From: Mycobacterium persicum
GTDB lineage: Bacteria; Actinomycetota; Actinomycetes; Mycobacteriales; Mycobacteriaceae
Direction of reading: 5' to 3'
Length of the DNA: 64,000 nt
Assembly: GCF_002086675.1 (NCBI RefSeq)
Contig: NZ_MVIF01000020.1
Coordinates: 1-64,000 of the forward strand
Positions 16,280 to 24,455 of this stretch are shown in pieces (position 1 is the stretch's first letter; the number at the start of each line of letters is the position of its first letter). A program made the translations under genes and the position numbers. Below the pieces are notes generated by a model. That model saw only the letters and a program-made list of their open reading frames with translations. It made no database searches and had not been told where the DNA came from.

Positions 16280-17431
16280 GTGCCAGAAGCCGTCATCGTG
16301 TCCGCCCTGCGTACGCCCATCGGCACTGCCCGCAAAGGAACCCTGCGCGACACCAGCGCATTCGATCTGGCCCATCACGTGGTCAGCGAAGCCGCCGCCG
16401 GTCTCGACCCGGCACTGGTCGACGACGTGATCCTGGGCGAGGGTCTCTACGGCGGCGGCGTGATCGCCCGGCACGCGGCCATCACCGCCGGCCTGAGCCA
16501 CGTGCCCGGCCTGGCGAACAATCGGCACTGTGCGGCCGGGCAGGCGGCCGTGCAGAGCGCTGCGGCCGGTGTGCGCGCGGGAATGGATCAGCTCGTCATC
16601 GCCGGCGGAGTGAACTCGGCGTCCACGTCGCCGCGGTCTCGGATGCAGATCGACGGCGAATGGGTCGACTGGTTCCCGCCGACCCACCCCGACCGGACCG
16701 ACGCGCCCAACCTGGACATGTCCATAACGGTGGGGTGGAACGCCGCGGTCAAAGCGGGCATCAGCCGCGAGGAGATGGACGCGTGGGCGCTGCGGTCACA
16801 CCGCAACGCGATCGCCGCGATCGACGAAGGCCGGTTCAAGGAAGAGATTGTGGCCATCGAGACGCCGCACGGGCTGTTCTCGGTCGACGAACATCCACGG
16901 CGCGACACCACCATGGCGAAGCTGGCCGCGCTCAAGCCGTTGCATCCCGAGATAGCGGGCTTCTCGATCACCGCCGGTAATGCCTGCGGCGCCAACGACG
17001 GCGCCGCCGTGCTGACCATCGCGAGCGACCGGCTGAGTGACCGGTTGGGACTTCCCGCGCTGGCCCGCATCGTGTCCTGGGCATCCGTCGGGGTGGACCC
17101 GGCGGCCACCGGCTTGGCGCCCGTCGAGGTGATCCCGAAAGTCGTTGCCCGCGCTGGACTTTCGATCTCCGACGTGGACCTGTTCGAAATCAACGAAGCA
17201 TTCGCGTCGATGTGTGTGGCCACCGTGAAAATGCTCGACCTCGACCCGGACCGGGTCAACGTCAGCGGCAGCGGCTGCTCGCTGGGCCATCCCGTGGCGG
17301 CCACCGGTGCCAGGATGTTGACGACGCTGGTGCACGAACTACGCCGCCGCGGCGGCGGTATCGGCATCGCGGCGATGTGTGCCGGCGGCGGCATGGGCTC
17401 GGCAACGGTCATCGAGGTTGCGGCGGCATAG
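16280..17431 (+). CDS. Thiolase family acetyl-CoA acetyltransferase (FadA type)
   Basis: Cleaves 3-ketoacyl-CoA with CoA in the last step of beta-oxidation. Catalytic features are the nucleophile Cys in NNRHCAAGQAAVQSA (about residue 88), NEAFASM (His replaced relative to the common NEAFA-x-H context), GCSLGHPVAATGARM with the active His, and the second Cys in AAMCAGGGMG. GTG 16280 (MPEAVIVSALRTPIG) is preferred because GGAGA at 16270-16274 is well spaced; ATG 16268 adds four residues. The operator at 16241 links it to the fadD-fadE and P450 genes of the window. A MeaB GTPase follows 35 bases later. Confidence 0.88.
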   Translation: MPEAVIVSALRTPIGTARKGTLRDTSAFDLAHHVVSEAAAGLDPALVDDVILGEGLYGGGVIARHAAITAGLSHVPGLANNRHCAAGQAAVQSAAAGVRAGMDQLVIAGGVNSASTSPRSRMQIDGEWVDWFPPTHPDRTDAPNLDMSITVGWNAAVKAGISREEMDAWALRSHRNAIAAIDEGRFKEEIVAIETPHGLFSVDEHPRRDTTMAKLAALKPLHPEIAGFSITAGNACGANDGAAVLTIASDRLSDRLGLPALARIVSWASVGVDPAATGLAPVEVIPKVVARAGLSISDVDLFEINEAFASMCVATVKMLDLDPDRVNVSGSGCSLGHPVAATGARMLTTLVHELRRRGGGIGIAAMCAGGGMGSATVIEVAAA

Positions 17432-17466
17432 CGAGCCATAACGAGCCATAGCGAGCCGTAACGCCC

Positions 17467-18351
17467 ATGGACATTGCCGATCTGATTGCCCGGGCGCGCA
17501 ACGGATCTCCCCGCGCGACAGGTCGGCTGCTAAGCCTCGTCGAGGGAGACCGACGCGACGAGGTACTGGCCGCCATCAATGCTGCGTCGGTGTCGCAGAT
17601 CCGCGTCGTCGGCATCACCGGGCCGCCGGGCGCCGGAAAGTCGACGACGATCGCGGCGCTGGTCGGCGCCTACCGGGAGCGCGGCTGCCGAGTGGGGGTA
17701 TTGGCCGTGGACCCGTCGTCGCCGTTCAGTGGGGGTGCGCTGCTCGGCGATCGGATCCGGATGACCGCACACGTCGACGACTCCGACGTACTGATCCGCT
17801 CGGTGGCCAGTCGCGGCCACCTCGGCGGTCTGGCCGCCGCCGTTCCCGCCGCCATCCGGCTGCTGCAAGCCATCTGCTACGACGTCGTCCTGTTGGAAAC
17901 CGTCGGGGTGGGCCAGTCGGAGATCGAGATTGCCGCCGTCGCCGACCCGACCGTCGTCATCCTCAACCCCGGCACGGGTGATGCGGTGCAGGCCGCCAAA
18001 GCGGGTCTGCTCGAGGTCGCCGACATTGTGGCGGTCAACAAGGCCGACCGAGACGGCGCCGAGCAGACCGTGCGGGATCTGCGGGCCGAAACCGATGCTC
18101 CCATCGTCAAACTCGCGGCCGCGCGCGGTGATGGCGTTGCGGAGTTGGTGGCCGCCATCGACGCACATCATCGCAGCGACAGCCGCGACCGCCGGCTCGC
18201 CCGCGCCCGCGCACTGATCCTGTCGTTGGCACACACCCGGCTGCGGGCCCGCGCGGACCTCGATCGGCTCGCCGAGTCGGTGGCCGACGGCCGCGACGAT
18301 CCGTATACGGCTGCCGAGCGGTTGCTGTCCCCGCACCCGCGACCGAACTGA
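17467..18351 (+). CDS. MeaB/ArgK-family G-protein chaperone
   Basis: A 294-residue GTPase with Walker A GPPGAGKST (about residue 54), the switch/base region DPSSPFSGGALLGDRIRM, ETVGVGQSE (Walker B/G3) and NKAD (G4). MeaB proteins guard and reactivate B12-dependent acyl-CoA mutases. No mutase is encoded nearby, and mycobacteria normally have a meaB next to mutAB, so this looks like a second copy. Its place behind thiolase suggests it serves a mutase acting on products of this pathway, for example propionyl- or branched acyl-CoA. That last point is inference. Confidence 0.85.
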   Translation: MDIADLIARARNGSPRATGRLLSLVEGDRRDEVLAAINAASVSQIRVVGITGPPGAGKSTTIAALVGAYRERGCRVGVLAVDPSSPFSGGALLGDRIRMTAHVDDSDVLIRSVASRGHLGGLAAAVPAAIRLLQAICYDVVLLETVGVGQSEIEIAAVADPTVVILNPGTGDAVQAAKAGLLEVADIVAVNKADRDGAEQTVRDLRAETDAPIVKLAAARGDGVAELVAAIDAHHRSDSRDRRLARARALILSLAHTRLRARADLDRLAESVADGRDDPYTAAERLLSPHPRPN

Positions 18352-18486
18352 AACCCTGACCCAAGCGCGGCCGATCGCGCCGGCCGGAGGACACCAACTC
18401 CGTCGATCGGTGGACAGCATGATTCCGCCGGCAAAGTGCCCGCTCGCCCGACAGACATCGGAGGGGAACCACGGCACTGTTGTGTC

Positions 18487-18786
18487 ATGTCTTTCGTGAC
18501 CAATGAACCCGAGGCGCTGATCTCGGCAGCGGGGAACCTGCAGTCGATCGGTAGCGCCATGAACGCGAGTAATGCGGCCGCGATAGCTCCCATCACCGGC
18601 GTCGTACCGGCGGCCGCAGACGAGGTGTCGGCGTTGACCGCGGCTCACTTCGCTGCCCACGGCTCTCTCTATCAAGCGGTCAGCGCACAGGCCGCGGCGA
18701 TTCACGAACTCTTTGTGACCACCCTCGGAGCCAGCGGCGGTTCCTATGCGGCGACCGAGGCGGCCAACGCGATCGCAGCCCGCTAA
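18487..18786 (+). CDS. PE family protein
   Basis: A 99-residue PE-domain-only protein beginning MSFVTNEPEALISAAGNLQS, with the conserved helical hairpin and the type VII export motif YxxxE (YAATE) near residue 88. It should pair with a PPE protein, but the PPE gene directly after it is broken. Upstream in-frame codons from 18436 are ignored because family proteins begin at MSFV. Confidence 0.9.
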   Translation: MSFVTNEPEALISAAGNLQSIGSAMNASNAAAIAPITGVVPAAADEVSALTAAHFAAHGSLYQAVSAQAAAIHELFVTTLGASGGSYAATEAANAIAAR

Positions 18787-18803
18787 GGACCGATTCCGCA
18801 GCG

Positions 18804-19014
18804 ATGGTGTACGGGGCGCTGCCGCCCGAGATCAATCGCGGCGTTGCCGGGCGCCGTCTCCAACGGCGCTTCCTCGCTCGTCTCCGGCGCGGCCCCCGAT
18901 CTGCTGGGTGGGTTGCCGCTGGCTGGCGCGTCCGCACGGGCGGCCGCGGCCGGCAATGCCGCGCAGGACGGCATCGAGCCGCTTCGGGTGCTGCCGCAAC
19001 TGATGATCGGATAG
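18804..19014 (+). pseudogene. PPE gene reduced to its two ends
   Basis: The frame opens MVYGALPPEINRG, the N-terminal PPE motif, 18 bases after the PE stop, as in PE-PPE pairs. From about 18841 the sensible frame is one base over. It encodes a tail rich in Gly/Ala (LPGAVSNGASSLVSGAAPDL...PLRVLPQLMIG) ending at TAG 19012-19014. Almost all of the PPE domain is therefore deleted, with a frame change at the junction. Confidence 0.65.
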
Positions 19015-19342
19015 TCGGATAGCGACTCGGGTAAATACGCGCCGCTGGCGGGTCTGGGCAGCGCAGCCTGATCCGTTTTTATCCATTCCCATCCATCCGG
19101 ACCATGTCCTCCGATCGGTGGACCGAGATCGCGGCGGTTTTTCGCCCGATCGGCGGAGTCGTCGCAACGCGATCATCTCTACCGTTCAATTGGTGACGAA
19201 AACCGCGGCCATCGCCGGCAGCCAACCGGTGCTGACCTCTGGTCCGGACGTCGATCTCGCTACTGCTTTGCTGCGGCTGCGAACGCTGGCCGCCAGTCAT
19301 CCGCGCCGATGTGCCCGTGCCGGCCCCGGCCTGGGTCGCCGG
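19015..19342. other. Intergenic, nothing assigned
   Basis: About 330 bases between the broken PPE and the MFS gene. The MFS frame is open back to 19118, but this extension is Arg-rich and not transporter-like. No repeats or RNA-like structure seen. Confidence 0.4.
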
Positions 19343-20677
19343 ATGTCTGATCCGAACACCTCATCCCACTCGTCCTGCCGGCACGGGCTGCCGCGCGTCA
19401 TTTGGCTGCTGTTGGGCGGCAACCTGGTGGTGCGCGCGGCCGGGTTCGCCTATCCGTTCATGGCCTTTCACGTCGCCGGGCGAGGGCACGCCGCCGGCGC
19501 TGTCGGCGCGGTCCTGGCCGCCTTCGGGGTCGGTTGGGCGGTGGGTCAACTGGCATGTGGCTGGTTGGTGGACCGCACCGGCCCGCGCGCGACGCTGGCG
19601 TCCACCATGCTGGTGGCCGCCACGGTGCTGGTGCTGATGGCCCAGGCCCGCAGCGTGCCCGCATTGCTGATCGGCGCTCTGGTCACCGGCGTGGTCTACG
19701 ACGCGCCGCGTCCAGTGTTGGGCGCCGCGATCGCCGAGATGGTGCCCGATCCCGCGCGGCGGGCGAAGATCGACGCCTGGCGCTTCGGCTGGATCGTCAG
19801 CATCGGCCGTGCGATCACCGGAGGTGTGGGCGGTCTGCTCGCCGGCTGGTCGGGTGTGCCCGTGCTGTTCTGGATCAATGCCATTGCGTGCGCGATGCTG
19901 GCGCTGCTGGCGGCCTGCTGCATCCCGGCCAGGGAGCATCGCCGGTCCCCGGCGGTCAGCGAGCCGGTTGCTCAGACGGCTCACATCGGTTACCGCGGAG
20001 CATTTTCGGATGCCCGGCTGGTCCTGCTGCTCGGGTCCAGCCTCGCGACACTGACGGCGGTCCGTGGTCTCTATGCCGCGGTACCCATGCTGATGGCCGA
20101 CAGCGGTCTGAGCGCAGGCGAATTCGGCTGGGCGCAACTGGCCAATGCCGTTGCCGGGATTGGCCTGACCCCGGTGATGACACCGTGGCTGGGCCGAAAA
20201 GCGGCGGCCCGCCTTCGTCCGAGGCTCGACATCCTGGCCGTCGCCGGCGTGTGGACGGCGGTGAGCATGTCGGGCGCCGCGCTCGCACACACCACCCTCG
20301 GCTTCACGGTCGCCACGGCGGTCTGCACCCCGGGCGAGATCGCCTGGTTCGTGATCGCCGCCGGCATCGTGCACCGAATCGCTCCGCCCGCCAATGGCGG
20401 CCGTTACCATGGCATCTGGTCCATGACGCTGGCTATCGCTTCAGTGGTAGCTCCAATCATCGCCTCCTACAGCCTGATTCATGGCGGTCATCGCCTGGTG
20501 GCGATCGTCACCGTGGCGGTCGGGCTGACCGGCGCCGCGCTGTGTCTGCCGCTGGCCCGCGCGCTGCGCCGGTCAGCTTCAGTCCCGGCACTGAGTCACC
20601 CTGAGGCGGCGCCACTTTGCCGCACACGGCACGTCACCGGCCACGAGCAGCCGGGTCATCAACCCGCGTCGAGGTGA
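19343..20677 (+). CDS. MFS transporter
   Basis: A 444-residue major facilitator with about 12 hydrophobic segments. The loop 2-3 motif is seen as GWLVDRTGPRATL (about residue 73), with a longer central loop near 195-210. It exports or imports an unknown small molecule. The chosen ATG gives MSDPNTSSHSS just before the first helix. The downstream neighbour is a fragment resembling its own last quarter (20680-21024), evidence of a local duplication. Two histidine kinases and a regulator follow and may control it, though that is only inferred from position. Confidence 0.82.
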   Translation: MSDPNTSSHSSCRHGLPRVIWLLLGGNLVVRAAGFAYPFMAFHVAGRGHAAGAVGAVLAAFGVGWAVGQLACGWLVDRTGPRATLASTMLVAATVLVLMAQARSVPALLIGALVTGVVYDAPRPVLGAAIAEMVPDPARRAKIDAWRFGWIVSIGRAITGGVGGLLAGWSGVPVLFWINAIACAMLALLAACCIPAREHRRSPAVSEPVAQTAHIGYRGAFSDARLVLLLGSSLATLTAVRGLYAAVPMLMADSGLSAGEFGWAQLANAVAGIGLTPVMTPWLGRKAAARLRPRLDILAVAGVWTAVSMSGAALAHTTLGFTVATAVCTPGEIAWFVIAAGIVHRIAPPANGGRYHGIWSMTLAIASVVAPIIASYSLIHGGHRLVAIVTVAVGLTGAALCLPLARALRRSASVPALSHPEAAPLCRTRHVTGHEQPGHQPASR

Positions 20678-20679
20678 CG

Positions 20680-21024
20680 GCATGGGTGCACGCGTTCCTC
20701 ACGGCCGGTGTCAGTGCGGCCGCGGCGGCGTGCTCACCGGGTGAGATCGTCTGGTTCGTGGTCAGCGCCGGCATCGCCCACTGGATCACTGCGCCCGCCA
20801 GCAATGGCCGTTACCAAGGTGTTTGGTCGATGACGGCGGCCGCGGCGGTGACGGCGCCAATTCTGGCTTCCTGGAGTCTCGCACACGGCGGGCGACTGCT
20901 GATGGTCGCCACCACCGTGACCGCCGGCCTGCTCGGCACGGCACTGTGCGCACCCCTGGCACGTGTTTTGGCCGGGGCCGACATCGATGGGGCGCCGCGC
21001 AACCAGGGCCGCAAATGCTACTGA
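20680..21024 (+). pseudogene. Duplicated C-terminal fragment of an MFS transporter
   Basis: The frame translates to CSPGEIVWFVVSAGIAHWI...NGRYQGVWSM...LASWSLAHGG...LCAPLARVL. This parallels CTPGEIAWFVIAAGIVHRI...GGRYHGIWSM...IASYSLIHGG...LCLPLARAL at the end of the preceding transporter. Only the last ~100 residues are present and no start or upstream part is found. It looks like the leftover of a tandem copy. Confidence 0.75.
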
Positions 21025-21107
21025 GCAGTCCGCGGGTGAAGCCGGCCCGGAGGGACCGGCCGGCTCCGCACCCGGCGGTGACACGCCGCCGTGAGTACGG
21101 TGTTCCC

Positions 21108-22328
21108 GTGGCAATCACCAGCGACGTGGAGCTGGAGCGGGTACGAAACCTGCATCAGCTGCGCTCGTACCGGATCGTCTCGGTACTTCGCATCGGGGTC
21201 CTGGTGTTCCTGATTGCCGCGATGATCGTCGGCACCCCAGAGCGCGAATGGGCCCAGCAAACTGGCGTGGTCGCTTTGTATGGCGTTGCCGCCGTGTGTG
21301 CCCTGGCATTGGCCTTTTCTCCGGCGCGACGACAGCTCGGAGCGGGGGAATCGTCGGGCGTGCGCCGGTGGGAACCTCTGGTGTTCACCGCCGTCGACAT
21401 CGTGGCGTTGACCGGCTTCCAGCTGCTGTCTGCCCACGGCGTGTATCCACTGCTGATCATGACGTTGCTGCCGGTGCTGGCGGGCGTCGATATCTCGTCA
21501 CGGCGAGCCATGACGGTGCTGGCGTTCAGCCTGCTCGGGTTCGTGCTGGCCGGGGTTCACGACGGCGTGCTCCTCGGCCCGAGAGGCTGGCCGCATACCG
21601 GTTTTCTCTTCTCGCTGTATGCATTTCTGTGCGCCACCGCGTTGGTGGTGGTGCGCATCGAGGAGCGCCATATTCGCTCGGTGGCCGGGTTGAGCGCGTT
21701 GCGCGAGGAGCTGCTGGCTCAGACCATGACGGCCTCTGAGGAGTTGCAGCGCCGGATCTCGGAGTCCATTCATGACGGGCCGCTGCAAGATGTGCTGGCC
21801 GCGCGTCAGGAACTCGTCGAGCTGCAGATCGCATGGCCAGGCGACGAGCGGGTGGATCGAGCGCTGGCCGCTCTGCAGAGCGCCTCAGAACGTCTGCGGC
21901 AGGCCACCTTTGAGCTGCATCCGGCCGTCCTGGAACAGGTTGGCCTCGGCGCGGCGGTCGAACAGCTGGCCGCCTCCACCGCGCAGCGTTCGGGCATCAA
22001 GGTCAGCACCGACATCGACTATCCGGTGCGCAACGAGATCGACCCGATCATGTTCGGCGTGGCCCGCGAGCTGCTGTCGAACGTGGTGCGTCATTCCCGG
22101 GCCCGCACCGCGTCGGTCACCCTCGGGATCAGCGACGACACCTGCGTTTTGGATGTCGCCGACGACGGGGTGGGAATCAGCGGCGACACCATGGCGCGTC
22201 GCCTCGGCGAGGGACACATCGGCCTGGCCTCGCATCGGACGCGGGTCGACGCCGCGCAGGGCATATTCATTTTTCTGGATACCCGGGCGGGCACCCACGT
22301 CCGCGTGGAAGTACCGCTGAAATCTTGA
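21108..22328 (+). CDS. NarL-type sensor histidine kinase (first copy)
   Basis: A 406-residue membrane kinase. It begins MAITSDVELERVRNLHQLRSY, then five or six hydrophobic segments (about 20-165), a HisKA_3 dimerisation/phosphoacceptor region with the His in ISESIHDGPLQDVLAARQE (about 220), and a GHKL ATPase domain (ELLSNVVRHSRA, DDGVGIS, GEGHIGLASHR). It should phosphorylate the response regulator encoded convergently at 22375. It is a paralog of the 23227 kinase, identical over 239 bases of the ATPase/His region. The GTG start mirrors the other copy, giving the same length. Confidence 0.88.
   Translation: MAITSDVELERVRNLHQLRSYRIVSVLRIGVLVFLIAAMIVGTPEREWAQQTGVVALYGVAAVCALALAFSPARRQLGAGESSGVRRWEPLVFTAVDIVALTGFQLLSAHGVYPLLIMTLLPVLAGVDISSRRAMTVLAFSLLGFVLAGVHDGVLLGPRGWPHTGFLFSLYAFLCATALVVVRIEERHIRSVAGLSALREELLAQTMTASEELQRRISESIHDGPLQDVLAARQELVELQIAWPGDERVDRALAALQSASERLRQATFELHPAVLEQVGLGAAVEQLAASTAQRSGIKVSTDIDYPVRNEIDPIMFGVARELLSNVVRHSRARTASVTLGISDDTCVLDVADDGVGISGDTMARRLGEGHIGLASHRTRVDAAQGIFIFLDTRAGTHVRVEVPLKS
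21888..22126 (+). repeat. 239-bp segment identical to 24007-24245
   Basis: By direct reading, the bases from GAACGTCTGCGG to CACCCTCGG are identical in both kinase genes at an offset of 2119. The flanks, especially the membrane halves, have diverged. This fits recent gene conversion. Confidence 0.85.
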
Positions 22329-22374
22329 TTGCGGCACGCGATTGCTGGCCCAGAGGCAGTCAGTCGAGCGGCAG

Positions 22375-23019
22375 TCAGTCGAGCAGCCCCTGCCTCATCG
22401 CTTCGGCGACTGCGGCCGCACGGTCGCTGACACCGAGCTTTTCGTAGAGCCGCTGCACATGAGTCTTGACCGTGGACGGCGCCACATACAGTTCGCCGGC
22501 GATCGCGGGAATGCTCTGGCCGCGGGCAATGCGATTGAGCACCTCTCGCTCGCGGGCGCTGAGCACCGGAGCCGTCGGGGCCGCACGCTGGCGGATCTCG
22601 CCGGCAAGGCCGCCGACCAAGGAGGGCGCGACGACGTCGCGTCCCTTAGCGCAATCGAGTACGGCTTTGACGATCTCGGTGCGTGTCGAATCCTTCAGCA
22701 GAAATCCGGCGGCGCCCTGCTGCAATGCCTGGTAGACGATCGCCGATTCGTCGTGCGCCGAAATCAGCAGCACGCGGGTCGGCAAGTCGTAGCTGCGCAC
22801 CGCGGCCGCCACCTGGGCGCCGTCCATTCCCGGCATCCGGTAGTCGAGCAGGGCAACGTCGGGCAGCTCGGCCTTGATCAACTCCAGCGCAGTCGTGCCA
22901 TCATCGGCCTCACCGACCACGTTGACCGAGCCGCTCAAGGAAAGCGCGCGCACCACACCCTCACGAAACAGCGGGTGGTCATCGCCGACCACCACGCGGA
23001 CTTTTTCGGGCGCCGTCAT
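22375..23019 (-). CDS. NarL/LuxR-type response regulator
   Basis: A 214-residue regulator. The receiver domain contains the DD pair (VVGDDHPLFREG), the phosphoacceptor Asp in VALLDYRMPGMDG (about 58), the conserved Ser in LLISAHD, and the Lys in FLLKDS. The LuxR HTH is at about 150-210 (LSAREREVLNRIARGQSIPAIAGELYVAPSTVKTHVQRLYEKLG). It sits between the two paralogous kinases, convergent with one and divergent from the other, so both may signal to it. Short direct repeats lie across its start codon (see 23039). Confidence 0.92.
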   Translation of the reverse strand: MTAPEKVRVVVGDDHPLFREGVVRALSLSGSVNVVGEADDGTTALELIKAELPDVALLDYRMPGMDGAQVAAAVRSYDLPTRVLLISAHDESAIVYQALQQGAAGFLLKDSTRTEIVKAVLDCAKGRDVVAPSLVGGLAGEIRQRAAPTAPVLSAREREVLNRIARGQSIPAIAGELYVAPSTVKTHVQRLYEKLGVSDRAAAVAEAMRQGLLD

Positions 23020-23038
23020 GTCCGCGTCAATTCCCTGT

Positions 23039-23071
23039 CATGTCCGGGTCATGTCCGGGTCATGTCCGTGT
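23039..23071. repeat. Tandem 11-bp repeats before the response regulator
   Basis: Three copies in a row of CATGTCCGGGT (the third is CATGTCCGTGT) at 23039-23049, 23050-23060 and 23061-23071. A fourth related unit CATGTCCGCGT at 23017-23027 contains the regulator start codon. They lie in the divergent promoter of the regulator and the second kinase and could bind the regulator itself, or be replication slippage. Confidence 0.7.
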
Positions 23072-23226
23072 CGGCCGACCATGGCGATGAGTGTAGCCCT
23101 TCGCCGCGACCATCTGTCGGCAATTCCCGGACAACTCGCGGGCCTGCTCGGCAGTTTGCTCTGGCGGATCGGCGATATTGCCGCGCAACACTCAATCGCA
23201 TCTCCGGTCATGACTACGGTGTTCTT

Positions 23227-24447
23227 GTGGTAGAGACCAGCGACGCAGAATTGAAACGGGTGCGCATGCTGCACCAGATGCGCTCCTACCGAATCGCTTC
23301 GGTGCTTCGAATCGGAGTTGTGCTGCTGATGGTCACCGCCATGCTGGTCGGCACCAACCACGCGGAATGGCCGCAGCAATGTGCCTTGATCGTCGCCTAC
23401 GCGTTGGCCGCGCTGTGGGCCCTGGCCTTGGCGTATTCGCCGTCCCGACGCGTCGTTTTATTGCGCCGATTCGTCCGGATGGCCAGATACGAGCCCTTTG
23501 CGTTCACCGCTGTCGACGTATTCGCGTTGACCGGTTTTCAGTTGCTGTCCACCGACGGGATCTACCCGTTGCTGATCATGACCTTGCTGCCGGTGCTGGT
23601 GGGCTTGGACGTGTCGTCGCGGCGGGCGGCGGTGGTGCTGGCCTTCACGCTCATCGGATTTGCCCTCGCGGTGGTCCAGGATCCGGCGATGGTGCGGGCG
23701 ATCGGATGGCCGGAGGCGATATTCCGATTCGTTCTCTATGCCTTTCTGTGTGCCACCGCATTGATCGTCGTTCGAATCGAGGAGCGCCACGCCCGCTCGG
23801 TCGCGGGTCTGAGCGCGTTGCGTGAGGAGCTGCTGGCGCAAACCATGACCGCATCCGAGGTATTGCAGCGCCGGATCTCGGAGTCCATTCACGACGGGCC
23901 GCTGCAAGATGTGCTGGCCGCCCGTCAGGAGCTTATCGAGTTAAAGACGGCTGCGCCCGACGACGAGCGCGTCAACCGGGCTTTGGCCGGTCTGCAGAGC
24001 GCGTCGGAACGTCTGCGGCAGGCCACCTTTGAGCTGCATCCGGCCGTCCTGGAACAGGTTGGCCTCGGCGCGGCGGTCGAACAGCTGGCCGCCTCCACCG
24101 CGCAGCGTTCGGGCATCAAGGTCAGCACCGACATCGACTATCCGGTGCGCAACGAGATCGACCCGATCATGTTCGGCGTGGCCCGCGAGCTGCTGTCGAA
24201 CGTGGTGCGTCATTCCCGGGCCCGCACCGCGTCGGTCACCCTCGGAATCACCGACGGCATCTGCGTTTTGGATGTCGCCGACGACGGGGTGGGAATCAGC
24301 GGCGACACCATGGCGCGTCGCCTCGGCGAGGGACATATCGGCCTGGCCTCGCATCGGGCCCGGGTCGACGCCGCCGGCGGGACTTTCGTCTTCCTGGACA
24401 CCCCGGCGGGCACCCACGTCTGCGTGGAGGTCCCGCTGAAGTCCTGA
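23227..24447 (+). CDS. NarL-type sensor histidine kinase (second copy)
   Basis: Also 406 residues, from GTG 23227 (MVETSDAELKRVRMLHQMRSY). Same layout as the first copy: membrane region about 20-165, HisKA_3 with ISESIHDGPLQDVL, then the ATPase domain with DDGVGIS. The membrane half differs at many positions (for example LLMVTAMLVGTNHAEWPQQC), so it may sense another signal, while the ATPase half is nearly identical. It is divergent from the response regulator. Confidence 0.88.
   Translation: MVETSDAELKRVRMLHQMRSYRIASVLRIGVVLLMVTAMLVGTNHAEWPQQCALIVAYALAALWALALAYSPSRRVVLLRRFVRMARYEPFAFTAVDVFALTGFQLLSTDGIYPLLIMTLLPVLVGLDVSSRRAAVVLAFTLIGFALAVVQDPAMVRAIGWPEAIFRFVLYAFLCATALIVVRIEERHARSVAGLSALREELLAQTMTASEVLQRRISESIHDGPLQDVLAARQELIELKTAAPDDERVNRALAGLQSASERLRQATFELHPAVLEQVGLGAAVEQLAASTAQRSGIKVSTDIDYPVRNEIDPIMFGVARELLSNVVRHSRARTASVTLGITDGICVLDVADDGVGISGDTMARRLGEGHIGLASHRARVDAAGGTFVFLDTPAGTHVCVEVPLKS
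24007..24245 (+). repeat. 239-bp segment identical to 21888-22126
   Basis: Second copy of the identical kinase segment; see the entry at 21888. Confidence 0.85.
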
Positions 24448-24455
24448 AACGACCG

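Noticed and set aside
16588-17439. 283-residue minus-strand frame opposite thiolase
   Set aside because: Ser/Ala-rich antisense shadow of a well-conserved gene.
20823-21107. N-terminal extension of the first histidine kinase
   Set aside because: This stretch overlaps the MFS fragment; the paralog begins at the equivalent of GTG 21108.
22342-23226. 295-residue N-terminal extension of the second kinase
   Set aside because: It is antisense to the response regulator; GTG 23227 matches the paralog start.
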